From Chondrosia reniformis (lineage: Eukaryota > Porifera > Demospongiae > Chondrillida > Chondrillidae), in assembly GCA_947172415.1 (NCBI GenBank), contig OX359193.1, forward strand, positions 6,194,501-6,258,500: a stretch of 64,000 nucleotides of DNA. Direction: 5' to 3'. The notes below the pieces were generated by a model, which was not told the origin of the DNA, searched no databases, and worked only from the letters and a program-made list of their open reading frames with translations. Positions 1 to 12,700 of this stretch are shown here, piece by piece (position 1 is the stretch's first letter; each line of letters opens with the position of its first letter). The translations under genes and the position numbers were made by a program.

Positions 1-2807
1 ATTCAACAAGCGATTAAGATCACAGAAAGAGAGGTTTTTGGTTTACTTTGAAGGTCACCCTTTAAAAAGGATAAACTATCTTACAAAGTCTGACCAGGGG
101 ACTTTGAAACTAATTTCAAGAATCTTAAATATTCTCAAAAGGGTTGGGAAAGATAAGCAAATGGAAACATATCGATCAATATTTAAAATGAAAATGAAAG
201 TATTCCATTCTAGTGTGATTGTATAGTGAAAAATGAAAAGGATATTATGTGAAAATTTCATCCATTTTGTAAGTGATGCCCGGCTAGAGGTCACTTCCGA
301 ATGAAAGGATGTGTAGGGGTCATCGAGGGAATACACCTTATTGAGTAACTATAGCAACACCAATTACATCTTCATAAAAGAGAGGATAGCACAAAGGGAG
401 GGAGATTTCTTTTTGTACAGTTTATAACTTTTAGAAAATTTGTAATGATCAAACTAGCACTGAATAAATATTCAAATTCAAATATCTCATTTTATCCTTA
501 GCCATTGGTTACTATATAGGCGCCCAGCAACAAAACTAAACGGATAAGTAGTGGGTGAGGCAGTAGAAACTCCTGAACCTGAAGGTACTCCTACACACTT
601 CAAATGCCTACTTACACATCTAAATCAGCAAGATAGATGTATGTACATATGTATACCATGACTCCAAATAAGGAAAGGAAAGAAAAGTCACATGTTTATG
701 TAACAACACATAAACTTGCACGATGGCATTTTCCTACCAGTTTTGCAGTCATCGGTACATGTCAGGTGCAATTGCAAGACTTCCTATTCTGAAAGTTTAT
801 TTATTACTGAATAAAAATGATAATTTAATAAAGTTGACTGGAGACATGATGTTGACATCAGTGGCATCCTTTGATCTGATGAATCTCCTTAGGTGTATAC
901 CTTTGTTATTGGAAGAGCTATGAGCCTACAACTGCACCAGAAACCATTGAAATATTCCTTTATATGATTTCACTATATTAAAATATATGGTGCACCTTTA
1001 GAGGTATTAGGACCACAGGACAGAAACCTTGCTATGTAGTGCTTTCAACTTAATAGCTAAAGGAATTAACAGTATATTGTTACCGCATCTACAGTATGTT
1101 TATATACATGTCTGTCGTACAACATATTCGTACATACCTACGTACGGCACAGCAAAAAAGGTCAAACGCTACACTAAAAGGTTACACTCAACATGCCTGG
1201 ATAGGCTTCACTGAAATATCTCAAGGGAAACATTAACACTTCTGAATGACATGTACGTATAACCAGTGGGCGATACTCTTAATCAAAAGATGCAGCTTAA
1301 ATTATTACATTAGCAATACAATGATCATAGTTTAGCGTATAATAATATTAGTGAGTTTATAGTAACCAGAAACTACACAATTATTAACAGAACAATGGAG
1401 AAAGCAATTGTCACTATAAGCCACAATGCATCCTATGCATACATATGTATAGGAATGATCTAAGGTACTATTTTCCTATAAACACGGTTGACATGCATGT
1501 GATGTTAAATCAACTACAAAAAGAATGAGAAGATTTCCTATACTTACGTATATACAGTATAGTATAGTTATGGAAAACCTATACAACTTTGGATAAGGAT
1601 ACAGTTTTATAAAGTCTTTTTTCCTTTTCCAGTGAAACAGGCTTCAACAGTGGGAATCCATTCAGTGTCTTTTATCTTCCTCTCTAAGTACTTAGCTCTA
1701 AATGTTAAATCTACATACCACAAGTACGTAAGTACATGTGATGCATTGGGATTGTTTAGATTGAGAACAACATTTCATATGCAAATTATTATAAATTTCG
1801 ACATCTTTTGTTGTGTATACTTGATTACATAAGAGAAGTAGTTAGGTAAGAGGAGGTTATGATAGCAAATGATTGAGCAACCACAAACATCACCTTCCCA
1901 CCTTTATAGCATTCCCAAATTACTAGAATCTCAACTAATGTTGAGCAAAAGAAGAAAGAAAAGACTCCTGTATTCTCATCCCAAACTCTCACCAAGTTTA
2001 GTTCCCTATAGGCTTTTTAATTTATTACAGAGTACGTAGGCATAGCATGTAGGAAAATACATGTCATGGATGGTACATTGACCTGTACTCTACGTCTCAA
2101 TGTTCACTTAAACATTAATTGCAGCAAACATTTCTTGGCAAAGCTCATTTCAGGCCAATATACACTGCCTGTACGTAACACACACATACTTGACTACAAA
2201 GGATTGATGGAATTTTGAGAATTTGGGAATGAAAGTTAAAACAAATTGCAATTTGAATCATAAAAGACTAAAATTAAGATAAGATATGTACTAAATGATG
2301 AATCAGTTTTTCATAATATGCATAATATAGGAATATATTAGGTCAAAATTGGTAATTACGTATAATACATAGAGAATTGTATGTAAATATACAGACAATA
2401 CTATTATTACTATATTCTATCAAAGGCTATCTAAAACTGAGTTTAAAATACAAAGCAATTGATATAACTTGCTGACTCTCTCAGCTCAACAGAAACACTT
2501 TCAACTACATAAGGGATCAATCAGACATAATCACTGTCGTCGCTAGGGATCAGTGTTCATGCACTTGTATATAGCTAAGCTGAGGACCCTGGGCTTGATT
2601 CTAGTTCAATTATGTTTTCCTGTTAAGGGAACTTGAAGACTTTGTCTCAATATAATTTAGAATACAAAAGTTAACAATGAGTACACAACGTATTACATGA
2701 ATAATCAAAGTTATAATCATGTACGTATATATAAACACAGTAAATAATAACAATAATTGACTTGAATCAAGTATGCATGACTTTTGGTTCTGTGTATGTT
2801 AACTCAC
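1..2807. other. No gene assigned; probably 3' part of ZCCHC8 or intergenic
   Basis: AT-rich sequence with many TACGTA-type microrepeats. The last ZCCHC8 exon I can place ends at 2808 with a donor, so the gene must continue leftward, but no further exon with recognisable ZCCHC8 C-terminal sequence was found. Short open frames here have no splice context or protein-like composition. One copy of a dispersed repeat lies near 1948-2020. Confidence 0.4.
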
Positions 2808-5800
2808 TCTCTGTGAGGGATGGATATTGAATCCTGGATAGAGTACTTCAGGGACTACAGGTAAGGAAATAGATAAGTAGGGAACTTTAAGATGCCAATC
2901 TAAAGTTTTGATATCCTCGCCATCACGTGTTCATCAAGCTAGTAAGGGCAGGTATGACATGGAAAGTTACAGGTGAAGTACAAGGTGGGACCATAACTGA
3001 AGATAACATACACACGTAGTCACCTCACTCCTCAGACGCCAATGAGTGGGCACAGACATGCATTCCAACCACTGGGAGGGGCTAGGGCTGTTGCCTAGCT
3101 ACAGACTACTTCCCTTATTAGGACTTGAAATGTTATCAAACCTTAGCCATATAGGGCCTACATATGAAGAGCATGGAATTGTAAGAAGAAAAGTAGGAGA
3201 AAACTCTTGCATCCTCATCCAAAGCTCTGACTAGGTTCAGTTCCCTATGGGGCTTTCTGCTCTTCATATGAATAATCAATAAACCATTTTTCTTAAATGC
3301 TACATTTACTTTAGAGTAGTTTTGCTATGATCAATGTAGAGTCTTTCAAAGAGAATGTAATCATTTTCTTACAGCTTTGTCTCTAGGCAACCATTTCCAT
3401 CCCTTGGAGGTGACCCTTTAGGACTCAGATACTCTCTATTCTAGGTCTCCAATAATCTGACCTTCACAAACCTTTACAGTCAACAAGTAATTAATGTGGT
3501 TTCTATGATCAAAGCAATACAATGGAGAGTATTTTATACATGAGTAACACGACTCTCATTGTCCTCAGAATGACCCACAAGTTAATTTCCTTGACCAAAC
3601 ACTTGATTGACTTACAATGATATTGAATAAATTACAAAACAACTGCACCAACCTCAACAAAGACAATGACTTAGTCATCATTTAAATCTCTTATGCAAAA
3701 TGCACAACATCAAAATGGTTAACTAAAAAATATTTGCCATACTTTTATTGGAACATACATAGAATGTTTAATTATGTCAACAGTGGTACACCTAAACAAT
3801 AGAATGGACATTTCTTGGTATTCCTTTAACAATTAATGTTTAATTTTCTTGTATTGTTAGATCATCACAGGCCCTTCCCATAGTAACATCAGCCACACAC
3901 CTCTGTAAACATTCCCAATATATCTCTGGTATTTAATCATTAAAGGTTGCCATGCTACAGAGTAAACTCTCCTACTAATCAATGTTCATGCTGGCATCTT
4001 AGAAATTTATACCTATTATATTCCTAAAGGAAACATGCACAGTGTAAAGTTAATGTATGTGAGATACATGTATCAGTTACAATACTGGAACTATCTATAA
4101 GTATTTCTTAGAGAATCCAGTGAAAAGGAAGAACCAAAGACTATCCACTTGCATATATACTAATCATGTAATTAAAACATATACCACATGTACTGTATGG
4201 ATACCGGGAGAACAACTGATATGAAGTTGTACCCACATACCCAAGCTCATTAGTTAGAAAAACAGTCCATTCTAAGTTGTTATTTGACCAGAGATGATCA
4301 AATCTGGCATCAAAAATATTTGGCTTCATGTGACAGTGTTTCTTCAAACATTACTTTAGCCATGCTATTAATCATTCCTGAACTGTATATGGCTACATTC
4401 ATAAAACTACGTATAGTACATTCATTAACCTTGTCAGAACTTTAATCATGATAGTATGCCTAGAAAATTTTATAATCCCTGTGTCCGAGGTTCTACAAAT
4501 TTTCATTTTTGTACCACATTGTTTGTCTAATCTCATGTATGCATGTTTCTTTAGCTGCATGTCAACCGTAATAGGAAGTGATGTTTTAGACTATTCATGA
4601 GCAAGATCCAACTAACATACGTATTTACTCTACAAATAGCATCAAGATGTGTACGTATATACAAACGTACTAGAGGTCTAAAGTTGAAGGTGCCACCTTT
4701 CTTGGGCATTATTTGCTCAAGGGCAGAATTCAAATTAAGTACACAGGGTATTAATGCAATTATACAGAAGTTTATCAATGATACAGACTGTGAGTCTCAT
4801 ATAGATGCTACCACCCATAGCAGTTTGCTGACATAAGCACTTCAAAGGGCACCATATTATTTGTTACTGCCAAGCCTGTTTCAGTCCATTTATTGACCAT
4901 ATGGTATATACATGCGATTGACTATATTACAATATACGATATTGATTCAATCAACATCTTCCCATTGTTATGTTAGTTAGAATGCAGACTTAGTGTCTGA
5001 TGCAATTATAATGAGCAGGGTTTTACCTTTCTCCATTCCTTTATCCCTTGCTACATTTCTATTGTCTGTTGGAAAAGAAAACAAACTTTACAAGATAGTC
5101 ACATGATAGATAGCCATGGCAACAGACCTCCAAACTCAAGGTTTTCATTATAGAGGGTCATACCACTCCAATTATTAGCTGCAAGTTTATATCCAGGAGG
5201 GTATCCGAGTTCTCTCATCCGAATAATGTGCTCTGGAATATTATTTTCATTCAAGCCAAGAGCTTTCCTCAAATTATCACTGTAAAAACAAATTTAAGAT
5301 TGTTCATTACCTCACAGAACACAGTAGCTAGGCACCTTTATTCTATTAGTCCTTTTGAAGCGTGGCACAGATCAAAGTTTCAACCCATCTGTTGCAATTA
5401 TCAGGAGAAAGAAGGCGCTAAAAGTACAATTGTATCACTTTAGCTTACACTTCACTAGGAATTCCTGGTAAATTAGACGCATATAAACTCAATTACTACT
5501 ATATGCATAAAGGAGAATTTGCTTCCCTTATGCACATCTGTCAAAGTTGAAGTAAAAATTAAACTTTCCCTTTGGAAAAAAAAACATTAAAGTGAAAACA
5601 CGCCCACTAAGAATACTAGAAAGTGCCGTAGGGTGCCATAGCAACAAACCTATTCATTGTAGCCCAACAATATGAGATGCACATAGATTGTTTTAATGAC
5701 ATACGAATGGTTATGATAGAGTAATGAGAAAGGTAGAATGAAGTGTGGGACCAAAAGGTTTGTAAAATACCTTTTGTTGACAATATCCTGACAAAGACAA

Positions 5801-8800
5801 TACATACTAGTAGTGTGTACCATATGGTCTATAGTACCTTAAATGTCCAGGTTTAAATTTTTTAAACCTTGCATCTTTGTCTGACTGTGATGTTGCATGA
5901 TATCTGTGAAAATACCAAATAACGATTGAAGGAGGCATACACAAGAATAATCTACACAACACACCATTTCCATGCATACAGTACGTACAACATCAGTACT
6001 ACAGCAAAAGGTGCCTATAAGGGAATTAAACCTAGTGAGAGTATTGGATGAGGATACAAGAATCTTCTCTTTATTTCTCTGCTCCAAGCATCACTTAGCA
6101 GTTATTGTAATTAAGTACAAACTTAATGATAACAATCATATTAGCACATTACAGGCCCTCATATAGATATGTACCTGTTACTGGTTTTTGGGGAGAATTT
6201 CTGAAACTTGTGTCTGTTGTTCTTGATTCTAGTGTGATCGGGAGGGTCTGGGCATTCCTTCAGATTGTGGTCACCGCCACAGTTCCAACAAGATTTCCTA
6301 CAGGACAAGCAGAACATAGCACTAGAAACTAAGAGAAATGGGAAATATGGCAAAGGTGCAGTATCTATAATAGAATAAGGATTTCTTCTAAACTTATCTT
6401 TGGAAAGGGTGCAGTATCTGGGCACCACAGAATGGAACATCACCACAAACACACTGAAATGAACGTTTGTAGGACACGTACTAGGTTGCTATTTCAATAT
6501 ACGTATGTACATACTATGTATACATAACAGTGACCTCCAAACCATACTGTATTCACAGTAGATGGAGATTGTGCTAGACTATATTGCATTTTAATAGAAC
6601 CTCATATGACCCTCCAATGAAATTGGTCTTTGAGTTTTTTGGTAACTTACAGGATGCTAGTAGACTGTGACGGAGTCACACACCATATCTCCGATGTGTA
6701 TATCTGGGTATACCTGAATATCTCAGTTAAGTTCATAAAGAGGGAATTCCTGATAATTACTGACATGATGAGGTTACCTAGCTACATGTACGTAGTAACA
6801 GACACAATGTTTGACTACCTTTGTCAGGCTTTAGGCAAACATTTGCATAATGAAAAAATGTACCAGTAAATTATCTCAGAATGTCACACTGTTCACATTA
6901 CTATACAAAGTTGGTGGAAGTATGTATATTAATGTCTAGATGGAAGTCTTGCCAAATAATGTAGACGAGACTATGAAATGAAATTTATTACAAATAATTA
7001 TATCAGAAAAATGCAATGGTTTATCATCATTATACCAGCTAAGTCCAATAAAGTAATCAAATTATTAATTAGAATCACAGAAGCACTAATTGTTGGTATA
7101 CTTTGAAGGTCATTTTTCAGATTGTTAGCGAAGTGCACTTCACACAGTATAAATCATAAAGTATGTTGACATAATAGGACAAAATTGATCACTTCGACCA
7201 CATACAGCTGTCTGCTACAGGTACATACGGCTGTCTGCTACAGGTACATATGGCTGTCTGCTACAGGTACATACGACTGTCTGCTACAGGTACATACGGC
7301 TGTCTGCTACAGGTACATATGGCTGTCTGCTACAGGTATATATGACTGTCTGCTACAGGTATATACGTACATACTGTTGTCTTCTACAGTTGTACAATGT
7401 GTAAAGGATACTTTGGTGGTGTGTAAACTGGAGCCACTTCATCTCGAACTACTTGAAGTGGCAGTCCAAAACTATCAATACAAAAATGATGAAAGTACTC
7501 CACTTTTCCCTCCACCTGCACATGAGTGTTTAAGAGGGGGAGAGAGAAAAGAGATTTAACATGCTGCTAGAGGTAATAGGAGGGTGAACGTACTTTCAAT
7601 GACCCGCACCCATCAGGTAAGTCAATATCAGCTGCTGAGTTTTGATTAGAATATGTGGATAAGCCAGATAAATCAGTAGAATATCTTTTAAGATCTCCTT
7701 TGTCGTTCACATTTTGCATCTTATTCTCCAGATTTCTGCGATGGATTCTACAACACACAATCACCATACACTGAATGCATACACTGAATGTATACACTGA
7801 ATATATACACTGAATGTATACACTGAATGTATACACTGAATGTATACACTGAATGTATACACTGAATATATACACTGAATGTATACACTGAATGTATACA
7901 CATCCAATGACTGTAGCATACACAGTTATCATTAGCCAACACGGCAGATGCCTAATCATAAAACTGAATAATATTATGCAAGTGTAGCCAAATGTATTAT
8001 GGGACAGGAAATGACAAAGGCAGGAAAGGTGTCCTTTAGGCACCTCATCCATTAGTCCCTGATGAGGACCCTCAGAGCTTAAAAATTTGACCAAAAGTTC
8101 ATTCCAGCTGTTGAGACAGATCTAATTTGACACATTTGAAGATTATCAATGTGACAAAACCACCAAAATGAGGAAACCCCTCTAATGAGGGACTTTTTCA
8201 GGTCACTAGTGCTAATAACAGAGGTTTCACTTAACATCCTTTCATTATTAGTATAGCACTTACAGTAAGCCTAACTTTACATTTAGATATGCCCAAACAT
8301 TATCAAATACATACTACCACACAACTAACCTTGATAGTGGTGTATTGAAGTACAGCAAACATGCGATTGGCCCATCTCCAATAGATGTATTAAAACTGTA
8401 AAAGTATAAACAAAAATACAAACAAGCTTCAAAATGGTGGTCAAGTCAGATTCATATTCCAATAAAGCATACGTTCTGTGTACAATGCAAATACAACCAA
8501 GAATGTATCAGTTTGAAGTAGAGAGAAGGCCTTATCTTGGAGGTCATAATGTAAAAAAAACTACAATCCATTTATTTTTGATTTTTAGGGTAATAAATCT
8601 TAAAAAGGCAGCCATGTTTTTTCATACCTACCATACTTTCTGATACACAAATTTGGGAAAACATTGTTAGTTATTTATACAGAGACTTTCCATATCAGAG
8701 TCTGGTATGAGGGTAACACCACAAGTATTCCTTTGCATATTAATGTAACAGTTACGTATCTCATCACTTGACTCTGATTCTACCAGGAGGCAATGAGCAA

Positions 8801-9782
8801 AGGGTGGAACTGAAGATCGCTTGATGGGAACCAGAGTCTCCCCTTAGACTCACAAGAGTCAGGAGACATGAGTGGGTGGGATATTAAAATGATGAGATAT
8901 CACAGCTTTAAGATTAGCTTCAGATCTTTAAGATCTTAAAGTTCCCTATTTTTCAAACAGTTATGTAGTTTAAAGAATTTCATTGTCCTGTGTCCCAATG
9001 AATATAATAATAAGAGATTTAAACATGACAAATTGTGATGCATTAAACAAATTGATAAGTTTAAACCTATCTCACACATGTAATGTAGACTTGAGATAAA
9101 AAAATTCTCAAAAAAACTGAAAACTGGAAAAGACTAAACTAGTGCGAGTACACCTTCGTGTTTACATGAAAAATCTAAGATACCATTTTCCTACATGCTA
9201 TGCCTATTCTGTAAAGGAGCCTATAGGGGAACTAAACCTGAAGAGAGCTTTGGATGAGGATACAGGAGTCTTTTCTTCCTTCTTTCATCTTCTTCTCCAC
9301 TGGGTCAGACAGCCGTTTCTGGGAATTCCACCCTTCATTAGTGATCCTGGGAGTCTTTGTCTTTTTTGTTTTCCTTTTTCTTTGATATATACATGTTACT
9401 TAGTTACCTATCAACTACACACACATACACCACGGAACACGAGCTAAACTACTTACCAAGATCCTAGATTTTCCGCTAATCTGAGTTGACCACGCAATCT
9501 GTCGAGTAAGTAATGTGTTAAGGTAGTACAAGTTTTCTTCTTTTGCAATATTGTACATCATCAATATGACCACTGTAGATATTCAGTCAAATTTGGTAAT
9601 TTATTATATAATTTAAAGGTCTAGGAACCTTTTCTTATGTAAATTACATTGAAAGGATATTTTCTTCTTCAAGTTTTCTTACATAGTCCTCTGCATCCCG
9701 TAAGTTATCAAATTGCACTCTTTCCATCAACTTACAAATTATTCACAAAAAAAGATCTCGACTGCAATTGCGCAATAATCAT
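2808..9782 (-). CDS. ZCCHC8: ZCCHC8-like zinc knuckle protein of the nuclear exosome targeting complex (3' end not located)
   Basis: In animals ZCCHC8 is the scaffold of the NEXT complex, which brings the MTR4 helicase and RNA exosome to unwanted nuclear transcripts. Exons read on the minus strand: 9736-9782, 9457-9498, 8330-8395, an uncertain exon starting at 8107, 7594-7747, 7388-7515, 6175-6297, 5838-5903, 5164 (or 5128)-5279, 5027-5065, 2808-2854. Diagnostic pieces are DGPIACLLYFNTPLS (8330-8395), the CCHC knuckle CWNCGGDHNLKEC (6175-6297), RFKKFKPGHLS running into the PSP motif MRELGYPPGY (5838-5279), and YPGFN (2808-2854); each matches the order in the vertebrate protein. Phases agree at every junction except around the 8.1 kb exon, whose donor I could not fix. 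The start at 9782 is inferred from phase, not homology. Exons coding the proline-rich C-terminus are missing from my model. Confidence 0.85.
6175..6297 (-). CDS. ZCCHC8: ZCCHC8 exon with CCHC zinc knuckle
   Basis: The exon reads KSCWNCGGDHNLKECPDP followed by a basic stretch, with Cys-x2-Cys-x4-His-x4-Cys spacing, the classic retroviral-type knuckle. Acceptor TGTAG at its upstream side and donor GTACAT downstream give phase 2 at both ends, matching the neighbouring exons. The knuckle binds RNA or protein partners in the NEXT complex; here all four zinc ligands are intact. Confidence 0.88.
7206..7380. repeat. 23-bp minisatellite abutting a ZCCHC8 5' splice site
   Basis: About eight copies of a 23-bp unit around TGTCTGCTACAGGTACATA. 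It lies in the intron just downstream (minus strand) of the exon ending at 7388. The true donor region reads CT|GTAGAAGACA and the repeat unit reads CTGTAGCAGACA on the same strand, so the array looks like copies of the splice donor itself. The unit is not a multiple of three; the 23-residue periodic peptide on the plus strand is an artefact. Confidence 0.85.
7765..7900. repeat. 13-bp minisatellite in a ZCCHC8 intron
   Basis: About ten head-to-tail copies of TGAATGTATACAC with G/A and A/G variants, ending roughly 20 bp from the acceptor of the exon 7594-7747. Purely intronic; frames that cross it give a repeated IQCIHSVY-like peptide that is not a protein signal. Confidence 0.85.
9205..9350 (+). 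repeat. Reference copy of a dispersed element of about 140 bp
   Basis: The block from AGCCTATAGGGGAACTAAAC through GGAATTCCACCCTTCATT is matched in reverse orientation at about 47795-47900, with partial copies near 1948-2020, 3185-3260 (both reverse) and 6005-6085 (forward). Copies differ by substitutions and small indels. No coding capacity; SINE- or MITE-sized. It sits in an intron of ZCCHC8. Confidence 0.7.
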
Positions 9783-9787
9783 AAAAA
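9736..9787. promoter_or_regulatory. Shared ZCCHC8/GLE1 5' region
   Basis: The inferred ZCCHC8 start (minus strand, ATG at 9782-9780) and the GLE1 start (plus strand, ATG at 9787) are separated by four A bases. Any promoter for either gene would therefore lie within the first exon or intron of the other. If the ZCCHC8 first exon is noncoding the spacing is larger, but the genes are still divergent within about 300 bp. Confidence 0.5.
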
Positions 9788-12700
9788 TGGCTACAACTGC
9801 TGAAGTTAGTATACTAGATTTCCTCAGAAATTCCCCAAAGGGTAGGCTTCAGTATGAACCTAATCTGAGCAAAGAGAAAGCTATTGAAAGTTATCAAGAG
9901 AATGACGTAACGTCCATGTTCCTTAAGTATTCGAAACGTCAAGAAAAGAAGACATCGCAAAACGGTGCAGATATCTCAGATTCGAACGAGATATCTTCGG
10001 AAGGCAGTACACTAAACAATAAAAGTAACGAGGATAGTGAATCCTCCTCCTCCATTGGGTCAGTCAATAGCAGTTTGAGAATGCCGTTAAAAGTTACTAA
10101 ATCGCTAAATCCTGAAGACTATGATGCAGTACACAACAGTGTGATATCAGTAGATGAAGCTCGCGGTGATACTAGTCTGGAGAGAAGGTAGCTCTGCAAA
10201 ATATCGTAAAAGTACTTGTTGATAACCTTCATTGTCCTCACCCGTCTAGCCCTCACCCATCCTGTCTCCATCTAGCCCTCACCCATCCCGTCTCCATCTA
10301 GCCCTCACCCATCCCGTCTCCATCTAGCCCTCACCCATCCCGTCCCCATCTAGCCCTCACCCATCCTGTCTCCATCTAGCCCTCACCCATCCTGTCTCCA
10401 TCTAGCCCTCACCCATCCTGTCTCCATCTAGCCCTCACCTCCACCCGTCTCCATCTAGCCCTCACCTCCACCCGTCTCCATCTAGCCCTCACCTCCACCC
10501 GTCTCCATCTAACCCTCACCCATCCCGTCTCCATCTAGCCCTCACCTCCACCCGTCTCCATCTAGCCCTCACCCATCCCGTCTCCATCTAGCCCTCACCT
10601 CCACCCGTCTCCATCTAGCCCTCACCTCCACCCATCTCCATCTAGCCCTCACCCATCCCGTCTCCATCTAGCCCTCACCTCCACCCGTCTTCATCTAGCC
10701 CTCACCTCCACCCATCTCCATCTAGCCCTCACCCATCCCGTCCCCATCTGGCCCTCACCTCCACCCGTCTCCATCTAGCCCTCACCTCCACCCGTCTCCA
10801 CCTAGCCCTCACCCATCCCGTCCCCATCTAGCCCTCACCCATCCTGTCTCCATCTAGCCCTCACCCATCCCGTCTCCATCTAGCCCTCACCTCCACCCGT
10901 CTTCATCTAGCCCTCACCTCCACCCATCTCCATCTAGCCCTCACCCATCCCGTCCCCATCTGGCCCTCACCTCCACCCGTCTCCATCTAGCCCTCACCTC
11001 CACCCGTCTCCACCTAGCCCTCACCCATCCCGTCCCCATCTAGCCCTCACCCATCCTGTCTCCATCTAGCCCTCACCCATCCCGTCTCCATCTAGCCCTC
11101 ACCCATCCTGTCTCCATCTAGCCCTCACCCATCCCATCTCCATCTAGCCCTCACCTCCACCCGTCCCCATCTAGCCCTCACCCATCCTGTCTCCATCTAG
11201 CCCTCACCCATCCTGTCTCCATCTAGCCCTCACCCATCCCGTCTCCATCTAGTCCTCACCCATCCCGTCTCCATCTAGCCCTCACCCATCCCGTCTCCAT
11301 CTAGTCCTCACCCATCCCGTCTCCATCTAGCCCTCACCTCCACCCATCTCCACCTAGCCCTCACCCATCCCGTCCCCATCTAGCCCTCACCCATCCCGTC
11401 TCCATCTAGCCCTCACCCATCCCGTCTCCATCTAGCCCTCACCCATCCCGTCTCCATCTAGCCCTCACCCATCCCGTCTCCATCTAGCCCTCACCCATCC
11501 CGTCTCCATCTAGTCCTCACCCATCCCGTCTCCATCTAGTCCTCACCCATCCCGTCTCCATCTAGCCCTCACCCATCCCGTCTCCATCTAGTCCTCACCC
11601 ATCCCGTCTCCATCTAGCCCTCACCCATCCCGTCTCCATCTAGTCCTCACCCATCCCGTCCCCATCTAGCCCTCACCCATCCCGTCCCCATCTAGCCCTT
11701 ACCTCCACCCGTCTCCATCTAGCCCTCACCCATCCCGTCTCCATCTAGCCCTCACCCATCCCGTCTCCATCTAGCCCTCACCCATCCCGTCCCCATCTAG
11801 CCCTCACCCACCCCATCTCCATCTAGCCCTCACCCATCCCGTCTCCATCTAGCCCTCACCCATCCCGTCTCCATCTAGCCCTCACCCATCCCGTCTCCAT
11901 CTAGCCCTCACCCATCCCGTCTCCATCTAGCCCTCACCCATCCCGTCTCCATCTAGCCCTCACCCATCCCGTCTCCATCTAGCCCTCACCCATCCCGTCT
12001 CCATCTAGCCCTCACCTCCACCCGTCTCCATCTAGCCCTCACCCATCCCGTCTCCATCTAGCCCTCACCCATCCCGTCTCTATCTAGCCCCCACCTCCAC
12101 CCGTCTCCTCTGACATCTATGGCAACATACTCTGTGGTAGAAGTAGAACTTGAGAATGAATACAAGACATGTCGTAGAAACAGCATTGACAATGAGAGAG
12201 AGAAGATTGATGTAAGTGAACAGAACAGAGGTTGTACAACACTTACATACATAGAGTATTCAGGATAGAAGATATTTACGTATATATGCACCTACATATT
12301 CACATTTAATCTTTGTATGATCATGCAAGATAAATGTGAAGCAATTTAAACAAGATTTTAAAGCAAAATTTCAAATAATTGAAGAAGAGCAATCCAAACA
12401 CAGTAAGGAGCTTGCTTTAGCCAGAAAGAAGAAAAGACTTGACAGAGAAACAGTTTTAAGGGAAACTGAAAGAAAGCTGTTAGTTTGAGAAGTGATATGT
12501 TGTGATAGCACTGGCCATTATTTGTTTCCATTTCCATTCCAAATCTAGTGAATTTCAAAGCAAAGTAGAATTAAGCACAAAAATTGAAGATACCCAGCGA
12601 CATAAGGAGGTGGTTAATCACATAATGTCCTCCCAATAACCTCTACCAACTAGATTTGAATAATGTGTGTATAGGTCACTGAAAGAGTTTCCAAGTCTCT

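Noticed and set aside
7185..7559. 124-codon plus frame over the 23-bp repeat
   Set aside because: Opposite strand of a ZCCHC8 exon plus repeat; the minus strand matches ZCCHC8 (FGLPLQVV...PPKYPLHIV).
9649..9786. Upstream in-frame ATG for GLE1
   Set aside because: The added 46 residues look like translated UTR, and the ATG at 9787 has the better context.
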